Of a stretch of 13,007 bases of DNA, positions 1-6,619 are shown piece by piece. Source of the DNA: VYFG01 sp964403545 (GTDB lineage Bacteria; Pseudomonadota; Gammaproteobacteria; Arenicellales; Poriferihabitantaceae). The stretch covers positions 1 through 13,007 of the forward strand of contig CAYOGN010000186.1 in NCBI GenBank assembly GCA_964403545.1, written 5' to 3'. Every line of letters begins with the position of its first letter. The first letter of the stretch is position 1. Under the pieces are notes generated by a model, which saw only the letters and a list, made by a program, of their open reading frames with translations, was not told where the DNA came from and made no database searches. Position numbers and translations under genes: made by a program.

Positions 1-1630
1 CGATAAGGCAACGTGCATTGTCGGTTCCATGGACATGCTGGGATATTCCCATACCCCAAAAAATAATAGACGATGGAGCAGTAGCAAATTTACGTGCCAC
101 GGTACGTAGCAATTCTGCATCAATACCGCAAATTGGCGCCATAGCTTCGGGAGTAAAAGCCGCTATGTGATGTTTAAGGTTATCGAAGCCCTCGGTATGC
201 CGGGCAACAAAATCGCTGTTATACAGATTTTCTGTGATGATTACGTTGAGGAGGGCATTCAGCATCGAAACGTCGGCACCCGGTTTAAACTGCAGCATAT
301 GGGTCGCGTGACGTTTCAGTGCCGTTCCTCTTGGATCCATCACAATCAGGCAGGCACGTTTTGCCGCCTGTTTAAAAAAGGTCGCAGCAACGGGATGGTT
401 TTCCACCGCATTGGAACCGATAATAAGAATACAATCCGAATCTTTCACCGCGTTGAACGGTGCAGACACTGCACCCGAACCAACACCTTCCAGCAATGCC
501 GCTACTGATGATGCGTGACAAAGTCGAGTACAGTGATCGACATTATTGGACCCAAATCCGGTGCGCACCAGCTTCTGGAACATATAGGCTTCTTCGTTGG
601 AACATTTTGCGGAACCAAATCCTGCCAGTGCGGAACCTCCTCTGGCATCACGAATTTTTTTCAGCCCATGACCTGCTGCGTCCAGGGCTTCCTGCCAACT
701 GGCTTCACGAAAATGGGACAATGGATCGGCCGGGTCAATATCCATATCTCCTGTTTTCGCCACTCCCGGTTTGCGAATCAGTGGTGTGGTTAACCGATGC
801 GGATGTTTGACGTAATCGAATCCAAAGCGTCCTTTAACACACAATCGGTTTCTGTTTGCCGGACCATCTCGCCCCTGGACAGCGACAATTTCATTATGTT
901 TTATCTGGTAAGTTAGTTGGCAACCAACCCCGCAGTAAGGGCAGACACTTTCAACTTCGGTGAAAGTGTCCTGCTTACCGACCCCGTCTTCATTCACCAG
1001 GCTGGATTCCATCAGTGCACCGGTAGGACAAACCTGGACGCATTCACCACAAGCCACACAAGTGCTGTTACCCATGGGGTCATCAAAATCAAATACGATT
1101 TTTGCATGAGTGCCGCGATGCGCCATGCCGATTACATCATTGACCTGAACTTCACGACAGGCACGGACACACAGATTGCACTGGATGCAGGCATCAAGAG
1201 CGACCCGCATCGCAGGATGACTGGAATCAGCTACCGGTGTGGAGCGGCAATCGAAACGACTGTCAGTGACATTCAAATGGTCGGCCCAGCGCCACAATCT
1301 GGAATTCTGGTCGTGCGCTATTTCGCGCTCTGGTTGATCGGTGAGTAACAACTCCATTACCAGTTTCTGCGCGGTTTTGGCCCTGGCGTTATCCGTTGTC
1401 ACCTTCATGCCGGCGCTGGGTTTGCGCAGACAAGAAGCGGCCAGTACCCGCTCACCTTCAATTTCAACCATACAGGCCCGGCAATTGCCATCCGCGCGAT
1501 AATCCGGCTTTGCTGCATAGCAGAGGTGAGGAATATCAATATCCTGCTCTTTCGCAACTTGCCAGATGGTCTGATCCCGGGTTGCTTCGACTTCTGATCC
1601 GTTTAAAATAAATTTAATATTTTCAGTCAC
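1..1630 (-). CDS. fdsA: NAD-dependent formate dehydrogenase, catalytic alpha subunit (partial, C-terminus beyond the left edge)
   Basis: Catalytic subunit of a soluble formate dehydrogenase, oxidising formate to CO2 at a Mo or W bis-MGD centre and passing electrons to the diaphorase subunit encoded just upstream. About 543 residues are visible; the family is usually about 950, so roughly 40% lies outside the window. Residues 1-80 form a plant-type [2Fe-2S] domain (C37, C50, C53, C67). Two ferredoxin-type [4Fe-4S] motifs follow (C148/C151/C154/C158 and C191/C194/C197/C201). The molybdopterin domain opens with another cluster motif (C230/C233/C237/C264) and the conserved lysine K266. The active site reads VDHCTRLCHASS, with the Mo ligand as Cys371 (TGT at 520-518) followed by His372, so this is the cysteine type, not the selenocysteine type. 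I do not see the His-Cys3 cluster motif of NuoG. The start is GTG at 1630-1628: it abuts the stop of the preceding gene and has AGAGGA (1643-1638) seven bases upstream. The family is certain; the fds subtype follows from the domain order and the NuoE/F partner. Confidence 0.95.
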   Translation of the reverse strand, partial: MTENIKFILNGSEVEATRDQTIWQVAKEQDIDIPHLCYAAKPDYRADGNCRACMVEIEGERVLAASCLRKPSAGMKVTTDNARAKTAQKLVMELLLTDQPEREIAHDQNSRLWRWADHLNVTDSRFDCRSTPVADSSHPAMRVALDACIQCNLCVRACREVQVNDVIGMAHRGTHAKIVFDFDDPMGNSTCVACGECVQVCPTGALMESSLVNEDGVGKQDTFTEVESVCPYCGVGCQLTYQIKHNEIVAVQGRDGPANRNRLCVKGRFGFDYVKHPHRLTTPLIRKPGVAKTGDMDIDPADPLSHFREASWQEALDAAGHGLKKIRDARGGSALAGFGSAKCSNEEAYMFQKLVRTGFGSNNVDHCTRLCHASSVAALLEGVGSGAVSAPFNAVKDSDCILIIGSNAVENHPVAATFFKQAAKRACLIVMDPRGTALKRHATHMLQFKPGADVSMLNALLNVIITENLYNSDFVARHTEGFDNLKHHIAAFTPEAMAPICGIDAELLRTVARKFATAPSSIIFWGMGISQHVHGTDNARCLI

Positions 1631-3331
1631 TTATAAATCCTCTTTAAAGTACTTAAGCACACTGAATATCGGATTTCCCGCGGCCTGTCCAAGGCCGCAA
1701 ATTGAAGCGTCGGTCATCACCCTGCCGAGTTCATCAAGTAATCCAGTGTCCCATGTCGGCTTAACCATTAATTTCACAGCTTTTTCTGTCCCTACCCTGC
1801 AGGGCGTACACTGGCCACAACTTTCATCCTCAAAAAACCGCATTAAGTTAAGCGCAACATCCTTCATGTTGTCCTGATCGCTGAAAATGACTACCGCGGC
1901 TGAACCGATAAAGCAGCCATACTCCTGTAAAGTACCAAAATCCAGTGGAACATCACCGAGCCTGGCAGGCAGAATTCCGCCAGAAGCACCGCCAGGCAGA
2001 TAGGCTTTAAATTGATGGCCATCAACCATTCCACCGCAGTAGTTTTCAACCAGGTCGTTTACAGTGGTTCCTGCCGGCGCCAGTTTCATCCCCGGGTTGT
2101 TAACCCGGCCGGAAACTGAATAAGATCTCCAGCCTTTACGGCCATTTGTTCCTGCACCGGAAAACCAGGCTGGACCTTTTTCCACGATATCCCTGACCCA
2201 GTATAGTGTTTCCAGATTATTCACCAGCGTGGGATGGCCAAATATTCCCACTTCGGCAACATACGGCGGCCGGTTTCGCGGCAGCCCTCTCTTACCCTCA
2301 ATGGACTCAATCATTGAAGACTCTTCACCGCAAATATAGGCCCCGGCACCACGGCGCACCTCAATTCTTACATGCCGGGAAAGGCCGGTTGCCCTGACCT
2401 TTTCCAGTTCAGTATGCAGTATCCTTAAAATAGCAGGATATTCATCGCGAATATAAATGAAACAGGTTTCAACATTCACCGCCCATGCGGCAATGAGCAT
2501 TCCTTCGATGAATCGATGAGGATCCGTTTCCATATAAAACCGGTCTTTAAATGTTCCCGGTTCGCCTTCATCGCCATTTACTGCCATTAACCGTGGACCT
2601 TCAAAAGCACGCACAATGTCCCATTTCCGGCCCGCAGGAAATCCCGCGCCACCAAGTCCCGACAATGATGATTTGCTCAGCGTTTCAATGATCTGGCCAG
2701 GTGTACGATCCCCGGCCAGGCAGGATGTCAATAATTGGTACCCACCCCCTGACTGATAATCACCGAAGTCAGAATAATCCGGAATCGCTGGATGAATATT
2801 TCCGTTGCCTGCAGCGTCGAGCAATTTAGCGGCATTGGCATGACAGACGTGGTTATGACCAACTTCGGCAACTGGCGCCATATCACAACGCCCCATACAG
2901 GGTGCACGGATAACGCGTACAGTATTGTCCAGGGACAGATGTAGTTCTTCGAGCAACTTTTCCGATCCTGCGAGTTGGCAGGAAATACTGTCACAGACGC
3001 GAATAGTGACTTCGGGTGGCCTGGGTTCGTCATCTCTGACAATATCGAAGTGAGCATAGAAAGTTGCCACCTCGTAGACCTCCGTCAAAGCGAGGCGCAT
3101 ATGGTCAGCTAATGCTGTCAGATGATCCGATGACAGAAATCCCCATTTATCCTGGATCTGATGCAAATACTCAATCAGCAGGTCACGGCGTGTAGATTGG
3201 CCAATTAATTGTACAATTTCCACAAGCGCCTGCGGCGCAACCTGTCGGCCTTTGGGTCGCCCCCGGGTTTTTTTGCCGCTACTTCCGGGATGTCCGCGTT
3301 TTTGTACGATGTCTGAACCCACACCCATCAT
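1631..3331 (-). CDS. fdsB: Formate dehydrogenase diaphorase subunit, fused NuoE-like (FdsG) and NuoF-like (FdsB) domains
   Basis: NADH-forming electron-output subunit of the formate dehydrogenase: it accepts electrons from the alpha subunit and reduces NAD+ at an FMN. At 566 residues it joins two proteins that are separate in many fds operons. Residues about 35-100 are the NuoE helical region (EVYEVATFYAHF). Residues 105-175 are the thioredoxin-like domain with [2Fe-2S] ligands C113-x4-C118 and C145-x3-C149. Residues about 195-566 are NuoF-like: the glycine-rich FMN/NAD loop GLGGAGFP (225-232), NGDEGEPGTFKDR (252-264), GAGAYICGEESS (328-339), and the [4Fe-4S] ligands C505, C508, C511 and C545. 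The N-terminus carries a basic RGRPKGR stretch (23-29) resembling an AT-hook; its meaning is unknown. The start ATG at 3331 has AGGA (3340-3337) five bases upstream; an adjacent in-frame ATG at 3328 would have a spacing of eight and is equally plausible. It is the first gene of the operon visible here, and its stop abuts the fdsA start. Confidence 0.93.
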   Translation of the reverse strand: MMGVGSDIVQKRGHPGSSGKKTRGRPKGRQVAPQALVEIVQLIGQSTRRDLLIEYLHQIQDKWGFLSSDHLTALADHMRLALTEVYEVATFYAHFDIVRDDEPRPPEVTIRVCDSISCQLAGSEKLLEELHLSLDNTVRVIRAPCMGRCDMAPVAEVGHNHVCHANAAKLLDAAGNGNIHPAIPDYSDFGDYQSGGGYQLLTSCLAGDRTPGQIIETLSKSSLSGLGGAGFPAGRKWDIVRAFEGPRLMAVNGDEGEPGTFKDRFYMETDPHRFIEGMLIAAWAVNVETCFIYIRDEYPAILRILHTELEKVRATGLSRHVRIEVRRGAGAYICGEESSMIESIEGKRGLPRNRPPYVAEVGIFGHPTLVNNLETLYWVRDIVEKGPAWFSGAGTNGRKGWRSYSVSGRVNNPGMKLAPAGTTVNDLVENYCGGMVDGHQFKAYLPGGASGGILPARLGDVPLDFGTLQEYGCFIGSAAVVIFSDQDNMKDVALNLMRFFEDESCGQCTPCRVGTEKAVKLMVKPTWDTGLLDELGRVMTDASICGLGQAAGNPIFSVLKYFKEDL

Positions 3332-3361
3332 TGTATTCCTGCAAAATGTCTACTAATCAGC

Positions 3362-3387
3362 GAGTATTATGATTTCCTGTAATACTC
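3362..3387. promoter_or_regulatory. Inverted repeat upstream of the formate dehydrogenase operon (possible operator)
   Basis: Perfect 8-base arms GAGTATTA and TAATACTC are separated by a 10-base spacer, placed 31-56 bases upstream of the fdsB start in the 216-base gap after sucD. The position suits a regulator site over the promoter or an mRNA leader hairpin. No protein can be assigned to it from sequence alone. A 9-base direct repeat, TTTTACCCG, also occurs in this gap (3400-3408 and 3493-3501). I found no convincing sigma-70 promoter here and no open reading frame. Confidence 0.4.
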
Positions 3388-3547
3388 TCGACGAACCTGT
3401 TTTACCCGATAGAACTGTTTTTATCACTCATTATTGCGGCGCGAACTATCCCTTCACCGACGGTGACTGAAGGCAGTTTTGCTAATGGTTATTTTTACCC
3501 GGCTTGATCTGACCAAATTGGAGCAAGGCCATGATCTCCCGGTTTAT

Positions 3548-4420
3548 CTACTTAACGATGCCTCGTAGTGTAGTTCCGAGGGATGCGGGAGAGTCAGCAA
3601 CCGCAATTCCGGCGGATTTAAATGCTTCAATTTTATCCCCGGCACTGCCTTTTCCACCAGCGATTATGGCCCCGGCATGACCCATACGTCGACCGGGCGG
3701 AGCTGTCACTCCGGCAATAAATCCGCATACCGGCTTTTTAACCCGGTGATGGCTGATATAGTCTGCCGCTTCTTCTTCCGCCGTGCCTCCGATTTCTCCA
3801 ATCATAATGATGGATTCGGTCTCCGGGTCGTTCAGAAACAATTCCAGACAGTCAATAAAATTTGTTCCGTTAATCGGATCACCACCAATGCCTATACAAC
3901 TGCTCTGTCCCATTCCGGTGGCAGTAGTTTGTGCTACCGCTTCGTAAGTCAGGGTTCCGGATCGTGAAACTATACCGACGCTACCTTTTTTGTGAATATG
4001 TCCCGGCATTATCCCGATCTTGCATTCATCCGGGGTAATCACACCCGGACAATTGGGCCCTACCAGGCGACTTTTGGAGCCTTCCAGCAGTCGCTTGACT
4101 CTGACCATGTCCAGTACCGGGACGCCCTCCGTAATACAGACGATCAGGGGAATCTCTACATCGATTGCCTCCATAATGGCATCAGCTGCAAATGGAGGTG
4201 GCACATAAATAACCGATGCGGTGGCACCGGTACTCTCCATAGCATCCACCACGGTATCAAAAACTGGCAGGCCCAAGTGGGTAACTCCACCCTTGCCCGG
4301 GGTAACACCACCAACCATGTTGGTACCATAGGCGATGGCCTGTTCGCTATGAAATGTTGCGGTGGAACCGGTAAATCCCTGGCAAATTACCCTGGTATTC
4401 TTATTGATAAGAACTGACAT
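3548..4420 (-). CDS. sucD: Succinyl-CoA synthetase (ADP/GDP-forming) alpha subunit
   Basis: Alpha subunit of the TCA-cycle enzyme that interconverts succinyl-CoA and succinate with substrate-level ATP or GTP formation. It binds CoA and carries the phosphohistidine. The 290 residues match the usual length (E. coli 289) and are close to the E. coli protein along their whole length. Visible landmarks: the CoA-binding loop QGFTGST (14-20) with K43, GPNCPGVITP (121-130), the phosphate loop VSRSGTLTYE (151-160), GEIGG (208-212), and the active-site histidine H248 in RMGHAGAI. The start ATG overlaps the sucC stop by one base (TAATG), with GGAGG inside the sucC end about eight bases upstream, so translation is probably coupled. 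A malate-CoA ligase (MtkB) identity is possible in principle because the families are homologous, but the partner subunit reads as SucC. Confidence 0.95.
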   Translation of the reverse strand: MSVLINKNTRVICQGFTGSTATFHSEQAIAYGTNMVGGVTPGKGGVTHLGLPVFDTVVDAMESTGATASVIYVPPPFAADAIMEAIDVEIPLIVCITEGVPVLDMVRVKRLLEGSKSRLVGPNCPGVITPDECKIGIMPGHIHKKGSVGIVSRSGTLTYEAVAQTTATGMGQSSCIGIGGDPINGTNFIDCLELFLNDPETESIIMIGEIGGTAEEEAADYISHHRVKKPVCGFIAGVTAPPGRRMGHAGAIIAGGKGSAGDKIEAFKSAGIAVADSPASLGTTLRGIVK

Positions 4421-5589
4421 TATGCCGCCTCCTTTACTGCGTTGACCGCTTTCTCGGCCGCATCCGCCAGGTTGTCTGCAGATAATATTGGCAATCCGGA
4501 ATCAGCGAGTATCTTCTTGCCCAGATCAACGTTGGTGCCTTCCAGTCGCACTACCAGGGGAACATCAAGATCAACTTCCCTGGCCGCCACTACGATTCCC
4601 TCGGCAATGACATCGCAACGCATAATACCACCAAAAATATTGACCAGTATTCCCTTGACATTTTCATCAGAGAGGATGATTTTAAAAGCTGCTGTCACTC
4701 TTTCTGCGGTCGCGCCACCGCCTACATCCAGAAAATTTGCCGGTGAACTACCATAAAGCTGGATAATATCCATTGTAGCCATAGCAAGCCCTGCACCATT
4801 TACCATGCAACCAATTGAGCCATCCAGTTTGATGTAACTGAGTTCATGTTTGCTGGCTTCCAACTCAGCGGAATCTTCTTCATCTTCGTCGCGTAATGCG
4901 ACAATGTCCGGATGACGATAGAGTGCATTGCTATCGAAGTTCATTTTGGCATCAAGAGCAATTAAATCTCCATCGCCCTTAACCACGAGCGGATTAATTT
5001 CCACCATACTGGCATCCAGCTCGACAAAAGATTCGTACATCGCCGAGAGAAATTTGACCGCTGATTTGATTTGCTTTCCTTCAAGGCCAAGACCAAATGC
5101 AAGCCTCCGCGCATGGAACGGTTGCAAGCCAGTTACCGGATCAATGATCACACTGATAATTTTTTCAGGTGTTTCTGCAGCAACCTGCTCAATATCCATG
5201 CCACCTTCGGTAGAGGCAATAATAGTGATGCGGCTGGTGGCCCGATCAATGAGAAGCCCAAGGTACAGTTCCCGAGCTATATCACAGCCTTCTTCTATAT
5301 ACAGCCGCTTCACCTCCTTCCCCTCGGGGCCCGTCTGATGGGTAATTAACTGCATACCGAGTATTGAAGCTGCGGCTTGCTGGAGTTTTTCTTTGCTATC
5401 GACAACCTTTACCCCGCCCCCCTTTCCTCGACCACCGGCATGAATCTGTGCCTTTACCACCCACACAGGTCCGCCCAGTTCTTTGCCGGCCTGAATCGCC
5501 TCATCTACTGTGAATGCAATTTTGCCACGGGGTACGGTGACACCAAATTGGCCAAGGAGCTCCTTTGCCTGATACTCATGAATGTTCAT
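4420..5589 (-). CDS. sucC: Succinyl-CoA synthetase (ADP/GDP-forming) beta subunit
   Basis: Nucleotide-binding subunit of succinyl-CoA synthetase, forming a heterodimer or tetramer with SucD. It has 389 residues (E. coli 388) and starts with the family signature MNIHEYQAKELL. The N-terminal ATP-grasp domain spans about 1-240, with the nucleotide loop VKAQIHAGGRGK (45-56) and the Mg ligands N199 (VEINPLVV) and D213 (LDAKMNFD). The C-terminal ligase domain contains NGAGLAMATMD (264-274), FLDVGGGA (286-293) and VNIFGGIMRCD (316-326). The last motif is the succinyl-CoA synthetase form, whereas remembered malate-CoA ligase beta subunits read NIFAGINRCD. It is the first gene of the sucCD pair; sucAB is not adjacent. 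The RBS is weak: only GGA at 5603-5601, 11 bases from the ATG. It is divergent from the hydrolase-family gene at 5744. Confidence 0.95.
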   Translation of the reverse strand: MNIHEYQAKELLGQFGVTVPRGKIAFTVDEAIQAGKELGGPVWVVKAQIHAGGRGKGGGVKVVDSKEKLQQAAASILGMQLITHQTGPEGKEVKRLYIEEGCDIARELYLGLLIDRATSRITIIASTEGGMDIEQVAAETPEKIISVIIDPVTGLQPFHARRLAFGLGLEGKQIKSAVKFLSAMYESFVELDASMVEINPLVVKGDGDLIALDAKMNFDSNALYRHPDIVALRDEDEEDSAELEASKHELSYIKLDGSIGCMVNGAGLAMATMDIIQLYGSSPANFLDVGGGATAERVTAAFKIILSDENVKGILVNIFGGIMRCDVIAEGIVVAAREVDLDVPLVVRLEGTNVDLGKKILADSGLPILSADNLADAAEKAVNAVKEAA

Positions 5590-5647
5590 TAATTAATTTA
5601 TCCGAATTTCGATCGCAAAATAAGAGTATCACTTCCATATACGGTAC

Positions 5648-5657
5648 ACAATATTGT
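5648..5657. promoter_or_regulatory. Palindrome in the sucC / hydrolase divergent intergenic region
   Basis: ACAATATTGT is a perfect 10-base palindrome, 59 bases upstream of sucC and just upstream of the putative plus-strand promoter at 5661. The location between divergent genes suits a shared operator, but the element is short, AT-rich and could be chance. Confidence 0.2.
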
Positions 5658-5660
5658 ATT

Positions 5661-5689
5661 TTGATGATAACTTGTGGCGGGATTTTAAA
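5661..5689 (+). promoter_or_regulatory. Putative sigma-70 promoter of the fumarylacetoacetate-hydrolase-family gene
   Basis: TTGATG (5661-5666) and TTTAAA (5684-5689) are spaced by exactly 17 bases, each matching four of six consensus positions. Transcription would start near 5696, leaving a leader of about 48 bases before the ATG at 5744. Read by eye only. Confidence 0.35.
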
Positions 5690-5743
5690 GATCAAATTTT
5701 TAATTCACAAACTCCCCCGTTTATAACCACGAAAGGCGGCATT

Positions 5744-6529
5744 ATGACAACCTGGGTAAGACTTGAGCACCAAGGAAAAATTAAATTTGGCACATTGTCA
5801 GGTACAACAATTACCATTTTTCAGGGGGAATTGTTCGGTAATAATTTTCCTGGTAATGAAACAGTGGAGCTTGATCAGGTGAAACTGATGACTCCGTGCA
5901 TGCCGGGAAAGATATTGGCATTGTGGAATAATTTTCACGCCACCTCAATAAAAACAGGATTACCACGGCCAGAGCATCCCTGGTACTTTGTCAAAACACC
6001 TAACACCTACGCAGCGACCAATTCAATAATCAGAAAACCGGCAATTTGTTCGGGCAAGATCCTGTTCGAGGGTGAACTTGGTATTGTAATAGGCAAAACC
6101 TGCAAAAACGTAGCGACGGCGAATGTCAGAGATAATATTTTTGGCTATACCTGCGTAAATGATGCCACTGCCATTGAATATCTTTTCAACGAAGAAACTT
6201 TTGCTCATTGGACCAGAGCCAAGTGTTTTGATGGATTCGGAGTTTTTGGGCCCGGTATTGCTACCGATATCGATCCGCAGAATCTTGTGGTCAAGACTTT
6301 CCTGGAGAACGGTAATGAGATTCAGGAACGACAGAATTATCCGGTTAGTGACATGATCTATTCGCCTTCAGAGATCGTCAGTAAACTGTCATTTGATATG
6401 ACTCTGGACCCGGGTGATATTATCTCCTGTGGTACCTCGGTAGGTGCTGGTGCAATGAAAGAAGACTGGCTTGTACGCGTCAGCATTGCCGGTGTCGGCG
6501 TGCTCGAAAACACATTTACCGAATCTTGA
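5744..6529 (+). CDS. Fumarylacetoacetate hydrolase (FAH) family protein
   Basis: Mg/Mn-dependent hydrolase, decarboxylase or isomerase of the FAH superfamily, which acts on 2-oxo or beta-dicarbonyl carboxylates in aromatic-compound or small-acid breakdown. The exact substrate cannot be read from sequence. The protein has 261 residues with the FAH core in the C-terminal two thirds: FEGELGIVIGK (108-118) with metal ligands E109 and E111, GYTCVNDATA (134-143) with the third ligand D140, K160 in RAKCFDGFGVFGP, and the C-terminal LDPGDIISCGTSVGAG (221-236). The usual GD-V turn after that last motif is replaced by KEDWLVRVSIAG, a modest departure. I chose the ATG at 5744 because AAAGG lies just upstream and the family N-terminus begins there; the frame is open back to an ATG at 5654, but that extension looks like leader sequence. 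It is a single gene, divergent from sucC and convergent with the P-loop gene. Oxaloacetate, fumarylpyruvate or related compounds are plausible substrates, by inference only. Confidence 0.85.
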   Translation: MTTWVRLEHQGKIKFGTLSGTTITIFQGELFGNNFPGNETVELDQVKLMTPCMPGKILALWNNFHATSIKTGLPRPEHPWYFVKTPNTYAATNSIIRKPAICSGKILFEGELGIVIGKTCKNVATANVRDNIFGYTCVNDATAIEYLFNEETFAHWTRAKCFDGFGVFGPGIATDIDPQNLVVKTFLENGNEIQERQNYPVSDMIYSPSEIVSKLSFDMTLDPGDIISCGTSVGAGAMKEDWLVRVSIAGVGVLENTFTES

Positions 6530-6604
6530 TTTACCAGTTTCCGGGGTGTGCCCGAGGTTTCACCAACAGTTTAAAACTTTATCTTTGCCGGGTCCTGATG
6601 GCAT

Positions 6605-6614
6605 GGTGATCACC
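6605..6614. repeat. Short perfect palindrome between convergent genes
   Basis: GGTGATCACC lies in the 90-base gap between the FAH-family gene and the P-loop gene, six bases beyond the latter's stop. It has no loop and no T-run, so it is not a convincing terminator. Nothing better is visible in this gap. Confidence 0.2.
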
Positions 6615-6619
6615 GGGAA

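Noticed and set aside
518..520. Possible selenocysteine codon at the formate dehydrogenase active site
   Set aside because: The codon on the minus strand is TGT (cysteine) and the frame has no internal TGA across the visible gene.
1..1611. Several plus-strand open frames of 70-143 codons over the left end
   Set aside because: They are antisense to a continuous minus-strand frame with iron-sulfur and molybdopterin motifs; none has a recognisable protein signature.
3451..3473. CCTTCA...TGAAGG dyad followed by CAGTTTT as an intrinsic terminator
   Set aside because: The short T-run would suit plus-strand transcription, but both neighbouring genes are on the minus strand; the stem is only six bases.
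5654..5743. Longer start for the FAH-family gene
   Set aside because: The extra 30 residues precede the family's usual N-terminus, overlap a plausible promoter, and the ATG at 5744 has a clear ribosome-binding site.
6542..6554. CGGG-GTGTG-CCCG hairpin after the FAH-family gene as terminator
   Set aside because: A four-base stem with no T-run is too weak to call.
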